Shown here one piece after another: positions 12,719 through 15,689 of a stretch of 15,689 bases of DNA. Numbering within the stretch: position 1 is the stretch's first letter; each line of letters opens with the position of its first letter. The stretch comes from Synergistaceae bacterium. Lineage in GTDB: Bacteria > Synergistota > Synergistia > Synergistales > Synergistaceae. Position numbers and translations under genes: made by a program. The stretch covers positions 1 through 15,689 of the forward strand of contig JAISQC010000231.1 in the NCBI GenBank assembly GCA_031274465.1, in the 5' to 3' direction. A model generated the notes under the pieces. The model was not told where the DNA came from. It made no database searches and saw only the letters and a program-made list of their open reading frames with translations.

Positions 12719-15127
12719 ATGAACGCGACGGCGGCAGAACCGGCTTACATGGAGAGGATAAACAGGCTAAAGGAGAAGGTCTTCGAGACATACCCGGAGA
12801 TCGACCTCGAGGACGCTAAGATACTGACCGAGAGCTTTTTGGACACTCAGGGAGAAGCGCTCATTACGAGAAAAGCGAAGGCTTTCCTCGAACAGTGCAG
12901 GAAAAAGACCGTAAAGATATGGGACGACGAGCTGGTGGTCGGCAACTCGGGCAGCAAGATACGCGGCGGCATCCTGTCTGCTGACGTCTGCTGGTCCGTT
13001 TTGGACAGAGAGCTGGACACGATAAATACCCGCCCTTACGACAAGTTCCACCTCAGGCCGGAGGACCGGCGCACGTTCGAGGAACTCATACGGCCCTACT
13101 GGAAGGGCCGGTCGAACTACGAGGAATGGCTCGCCAGGATACCGGAGGACGTAGCGGCGCTGCGCGACAACGGGGCGCTCTATATAGACAAGAAGGCGGT
13201 CAGGGGATGGGGCGAGGTGACGGCCGGCTACGAGTGGTTCATCAACAACGGGGTCGAAGGCCTCGTGCGCAGGATCGAGAGGCGCAAAGCCCTGCTCGAC
13301 GCCACGGTGCCGGGGGATTACGAGAAGGAAGTTTATCTGGACGCCCTTCTGTTCGTCGCGGAGGGGCTTGTCACCCTCGCGGAGAGGTACGCGATAGAGG
13401 CCGAACGCCTCTCCGTTGCCACGGGCGACCGGAAGCGGAAAAAAGAGCTGGAGGACATAGCCGCGATATGCCGCCGCGTCCCTGCCAAACCGGCCACGAC
13501 GTTCAGGGAGGCCGTTCAGTCGTTTTACTTCTATCAGGTGGCAATATTCCTCGAACAGAACGCTGCGGCCTACAACCCGGGGCGGATGGACCAATATCTC
13601 TACCCGTTCTATAGGGACGATCTGAAAAAGGGCAGGATCACCCCCGAGGCGGCACAGGAGGTCCTAGACTGCCTTTGGATCAAGTTCTCGGAGCCGTGCC
13701 TCTTTCAGGACGAGAAATCCGCAGAATACTCCTCGGGCTATCCGATGTTTCAGAACGTCTGCGCCGGCGGCGTGGACGAGGCCGGCCAGGACGCGGTAAA
13801 CGAGCTATCTTACATGATAATCCAGGCCACTATGGACACCAGGCTTTATCAGCCGTCCCTTTCCGTCCGCTACAACATGGCCAAGAACCCCAACTCATTT
13901 TTGCGCAAGATCGTCGAGCTGATGAAGCTGGGCACCGGGTTTCCGGCCTTCCACAACGACGAGGTCGGCATCAGAATGCTGATGAACAAGGGGATACCGC
14001 TCAAGGAGGCCCTCAATTGGAATCCGGGTGGGTGCGTGGAGACGAATTTGGCCGGCAAGCTCCGCCACTACTCCGCGCTGGCAGACATCAACCTCGGGAG
14101 CGTCGTCGAGTACGCCCTGCTCGACGGCATGTGCAGAAAGAGCGGGAAGCGGGCCGGCGCCAAGACGGGAAACCCGGTCGATTTCAAGACGTTCGACGAT
14201 TTCATGGCGGCGGTAAAAAGCCAGCTCCGCTATGTCATCAGGGTTGTCGTCAAGGCGAGCCACATCATCGACGAAATATGCATGAACAGGCCGGTCCCAG
14301 TCCTGTCCATCAGCTTCGAAGAGTGCATCGAGAACGCCCTCGACTACGCTCACGGCGGCGCTAAATACAACTCGGGGAATGGGATAATCTGCATCGGAGT
14401 CTCCGACCTCATAAACAGCGTGTCCGCCGTCAAGCATCTCGTGTACGACACGAAACGTGTTTCCATGCCGCAGTTGCTGGACGCCCTCGCCTGTGATTTC
14501 GAAGGCGTCCCGGACGTGCTGAAGGCGTGCGCGGAAGCCCCGAAATACGGCAACGATGATCCCAGGGCCGACAAGTTCGCGGCAGAGCTGTTCGCGTTCA
14601 TCGCCGATGAGATCGAAGGCTACAGCAGCAAATTCGGGCGCATGACGCCGGGCATCCTTCCTGTGTCGGGCAACACCCCATTCGGCACGGAAGTCGGAGC
14701 GCTGCCGTCCGGCAGGAGGGCGTGGAAACCTCTGGCTGACGGGGTGAGCCCGAACAGCGGGACCGATCTCAACGGCCCGAGCTCCGTTCTCAAGTCCGTC
14801 GCTTACATCCCTCACGACCGCTTTGTGCAGGGAACCCTGCTGAACATGAAGCTAGCGCCGGAGATGGTCGCGAGCGAAAACGGGATACAGCAGCTCATGG
14901 CGTTGCTGAAAGGGCTCTGCACTTTGGGGATATACCACGTTCAGTTCAACGTCGTGGATCAGAAGAAGTTGATCGAAGCACAGGAGCGCCCCGAAGAATA
15001 TAAAAACCTGCTGGTCCGGGTCGCCGGCTACACGGCGTTTTTCGTCGAGCTCGGGCGGGACGTGCAAAACGACATAATAGCCCGCACGATCCAGACTGAG
15101 AGCGGCGCTCAAGTATCCTGCGGGTGA
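12719..15127 (+). CDS. Glycyl radical enzyme 2 (uncharacterised pyruvate-formate-lyase-like lyase/decarboxylase)
   Basis: This 802-residue GRE is clearly paralogous to, but well diverged from, GRE 1. The thiyl Cys is C439 with E441 (G-G-C-V-E-T), and the glycyl radical is G770 in R-V-A-G-Y-T-A-F-F. The eliminase loop G-H-T-x-P-D-Y is replaced by G165-E-V-T-A-G-Y171. The N-G-H-S loop is replaced by N281-A-A-A284 before Y-N-P-G-R-M-D-Q-Y. The region after the Cys carries R449-H450 and then A453-L-A-D-I-N. With the pocket His and Asp all missing, a glycerol, propanediol or choline-type reaction is unlikely. The E-L-D-T-I-N-T-R-P-Y-D N-terminal stretch is faintly like arylacetate decarboxylases (weak inference, and no HpdC-type small subunit is present). 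The ATG at 12719 follows GGGAGG by 8 nt, 37 bp after GRE 1. Confidence 0.93.
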   Translation: MNATAAEPAYMERINRLKEKVFETYPEIDLEDAKILTESFLDTQGEALITRKAKAFLEQCRKKTVKIWDDELVVGNSGSKIRGGILSADVCWSVLDRELDTINTRPYDKFHLRPEDRRTFEELIRPYWKGRSNYEEWLARIPEDVAALRDNGALYIDKKAVRGWGEVTAGYEWFINNGVEGLVRRIERRKALLDATVPGDYEKEVYLDALLFVAEGLVTLAERYAIEAERLSVATGDRKRKKELEDIAAICRRVPAKPATTFREAVQSFYFYQVAIFLEQNAAAYNPGRMDQYLYPFYRDDLKKGRITPEAAQEVLDCLWIKFSEPCLFQDEKSAEYSSGYPMFQNVCAGGVDEAGQDAVNELSYMIIQATMDTRLYQPSLSVRYNMAKNPNSFLRKIVELMKLGTGFPAFHNDEVGIRMLMNKGIPLKEALNWNPGGCVETNLAGKLRHYSALADINLGSVVEYALLDGMCRKSGKRAGAKTGNPVDFKTFDDFMAAVKSQLRYVIRVVVKASHIIDEICMNRPVPVLSISFEECIENALDYAHGGAKYNSGNGIICIGVSDLINSVSAVKHLVYDTKRVSMPQLLDALACDFEGVPDVLKACAEAPKYGNDDPRADKFAAELFAFIADEIEGYSSKFGRMTPGILPVSGNTPFGTEVGALPSGRRAWKPLADGVSPNSGTDLNGPSSVLKSVAYIPHDRFVQGTLLNMKLAPEMVASENGIQQLMALLKGLCTLGIYHVQFNVVDQKKLIEAQERPEEYKNLLVRVAGYTAFFVELGRDVQNDIIARTIQTESGAQVSCG

Positions 15128-15137
15128 ATGGGGAAAT

Positions 15138-15153
15138 GCGCGGCTCGCCGCGC
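15138..15153. repeat. Short GC-rich hairpin between GRE 2 and activase 2
   Basis: GCGCGG (15138-15143) and CCGCGC (15148-15153) form a 6-bp all-GC stem around a 4-nt loop, 14 bp before the next start codon. No U-run follows, so it is more likely to modulate translation or message stability than to terminate. Confidence 0.4.
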
Positions 15154-15167
15154 GGTTTGCGGGGGAT

Positions 15168-15689
15168 ATGCGGGTGACCTCTGGAAACGTCCTGAGGGTG
15201 GAGAAGACGTCGATTCACGACGGGGATGGGCTGAGGACGGTTTTTTTCCTCAAGGGGTGCTCGCTCAGGTGCCTGTGGTGTTCGACGCCCGAATCCCAGT
15301 CGCCCGACCCGGAGGTCGGATACAACCGCGAAAAATGCGTGATGTGCGGGGCTTGCGTAGAATCCTGCCCGAATGGCGCGATCTCCATAGACGGCATCGG
15401 TGCCCGCATCAGGAGGGACAGAAGCAGGTGCGTCGGTTGTTTCCTCTGCGTATTGAAGTGCCCGTCATCCGCCATGAAAGGGTATGGGACGAGGATGACG
15501 TCCGAGGACGCGGTCAGGGAGATAGCAAAAGACGAGGTGTTCTATTTCCACTCCGGCGGAGGGGTCACCATCAGCGGGGGCGAGCCGCTGAACCAGGCGG
15601 AGTTCGTCCGCGAGATATTGATCGGCTGCGAGAAATTGGGCATACACCGGGCGATGGAGACGAGCTTCTTCGCGGAGTGGGAGAACATA
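15168..15689 (+). CDS. Glycyl radical enzyme activating enzyme 2 (radical SAM, partial at window end)
   Basis: The frame is open from the ATG at 15168 to the window end, giving 174 residues with no stop; the C-terminal part is missing from view. It has T-S-I-H-D-G-D-G-L-R-T-V-F-F and then the radical SAM site C31-x3-C35-x2-C38. Two 4Fe-4S ferredoxin sites follow at C57/C60/C63/C67 and C88/C91/C94/C98, then H-S-G-G-G-V-T-I-S-G-G-E-P-L. It resembles activase 1 in layout but differs throughout, so it is not a recent duplicate. It starts 40 bp after GRE 2 behind a G-rich site (GGGGG close to the ATG) and is presumably its dedicated activator. Confidence 0.93.
   Translation, partial: MRVTSGNVLRVEKTSIHDGDGLRTVFFLKGCSLRCLWCSTPESQSPDPEVGYNREKCVMCGACVESCPNGAISIDGIGARIRRDRSRCVGCFLCVLKCPSSAMKGYGTRMTSEDAVREIAKDEVFYFHSGGGVTISGGEPLNQAEFVREILIGCEKLGIHRAMETSFFAEWENI

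Noticed and set aside
10276..15127. Annotating the two GREs as pyruvate formate-lyase (pflB)
   Set aside because: PFL has adjacent catalytic cysteines; both proteins here have a single Cys in C-V-E-T, the pattern of the lyase/dehydratase/decarboxylase GREs.
10276..15127. Choline TMA-lyase (cutC) or propanediol/glycerol dehydratase locus
   Set aside because: The Asp-containing loop after the Cys and the G-H-T-x-P-D and N-G-H-S loops are not preserved, and no microcompartment shell or aldehyde dehydrogenase genes occur in the window.
1..15689. CRISPR arrays, tRNA or rRNA genes, intact insertion sequences
   Set aside because: No regularly spaced repeats, no cloverleaf-type sequence, no rRNA-like segment and no intact transposase with terminal inverted repeats were seen by reading; a computed scan was not possible.

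Overview
The window comes from an anaerobic, probably amino-acid-fermenting bacterium. The evidence is two oxygen-sensitive glycyl radical enzymes (GREs), two clostridial-type activating enzymes and a complete branched-chain-amino-acid-type (LIV/HAAT) ABC importer. Frequent AGG/ATA codons, GTG starts and clear Shine-Dalgarno sites would fit the Synergistota or a similar group, but this is an inference; no rRNA or other marker is present.

Layout. (1) Positions 1-1480 are visibly more AT-rich than the rest and look like a variable or scarred segment. They hold the 3' end of a membrane transporter, a C-terminal remnant of an Rpn-like nuclease/transposase, an antitoxin/PIN-toxin pair with its own extended -10 promoter, and a short C-terminal scar of a lost short-chain dehydrogenase (SDR). 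(2) Positions 1480-8889, minus strand, form one tightly packed operon read right to left: livK, livH, livM, livG, livF, an SDR, a FadR/GntR-family repressor and an MFS transporter. Several junctions are ATGA overlaps or gaps of 0-12 bp; the only real gap (livK to livH) holds a strong hairpin. (3) Positions 8890-9343 are a divergent control region with a good promoter for each side. Beside each predicted start site lies a perfect TGGT(N3)ACCA palindrome of the FadR operator type, one of them inside a 27-bp palindrome. (4) Positions 9344-15689, plus strand, hold GRE activase 1, GRE 1 (801 aa), GRE 2 (802 aa) and GRE activase 2, which runs off the window end.

How they work together (inference). 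The LIV system imports a small amino-acid-like or carboxylate compound. The two GREs carry out radical chemistry on it or on a derivative, the SDR handles an alcohol/carbonyl step, the MFS protein moves a related substrate or product, and the FadR-type protein encoded in the left operon represses both divergent transcripts until an organic acid ligand binds.

Both GREs have intact glycyl-radical loops and Cys-Val-Glu catalytic motifs. By eye, both lack the His/Asp residues that mark characterised glycerol, propanediol and hydroxyproline dehydratases and choline lyase, and they differ from each other at the same sites. The locus is therefore a reasonable candidate for an undescribed two-GRE catabolic pathway. 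No bacterial microcompartment shell genes are seen in the window.
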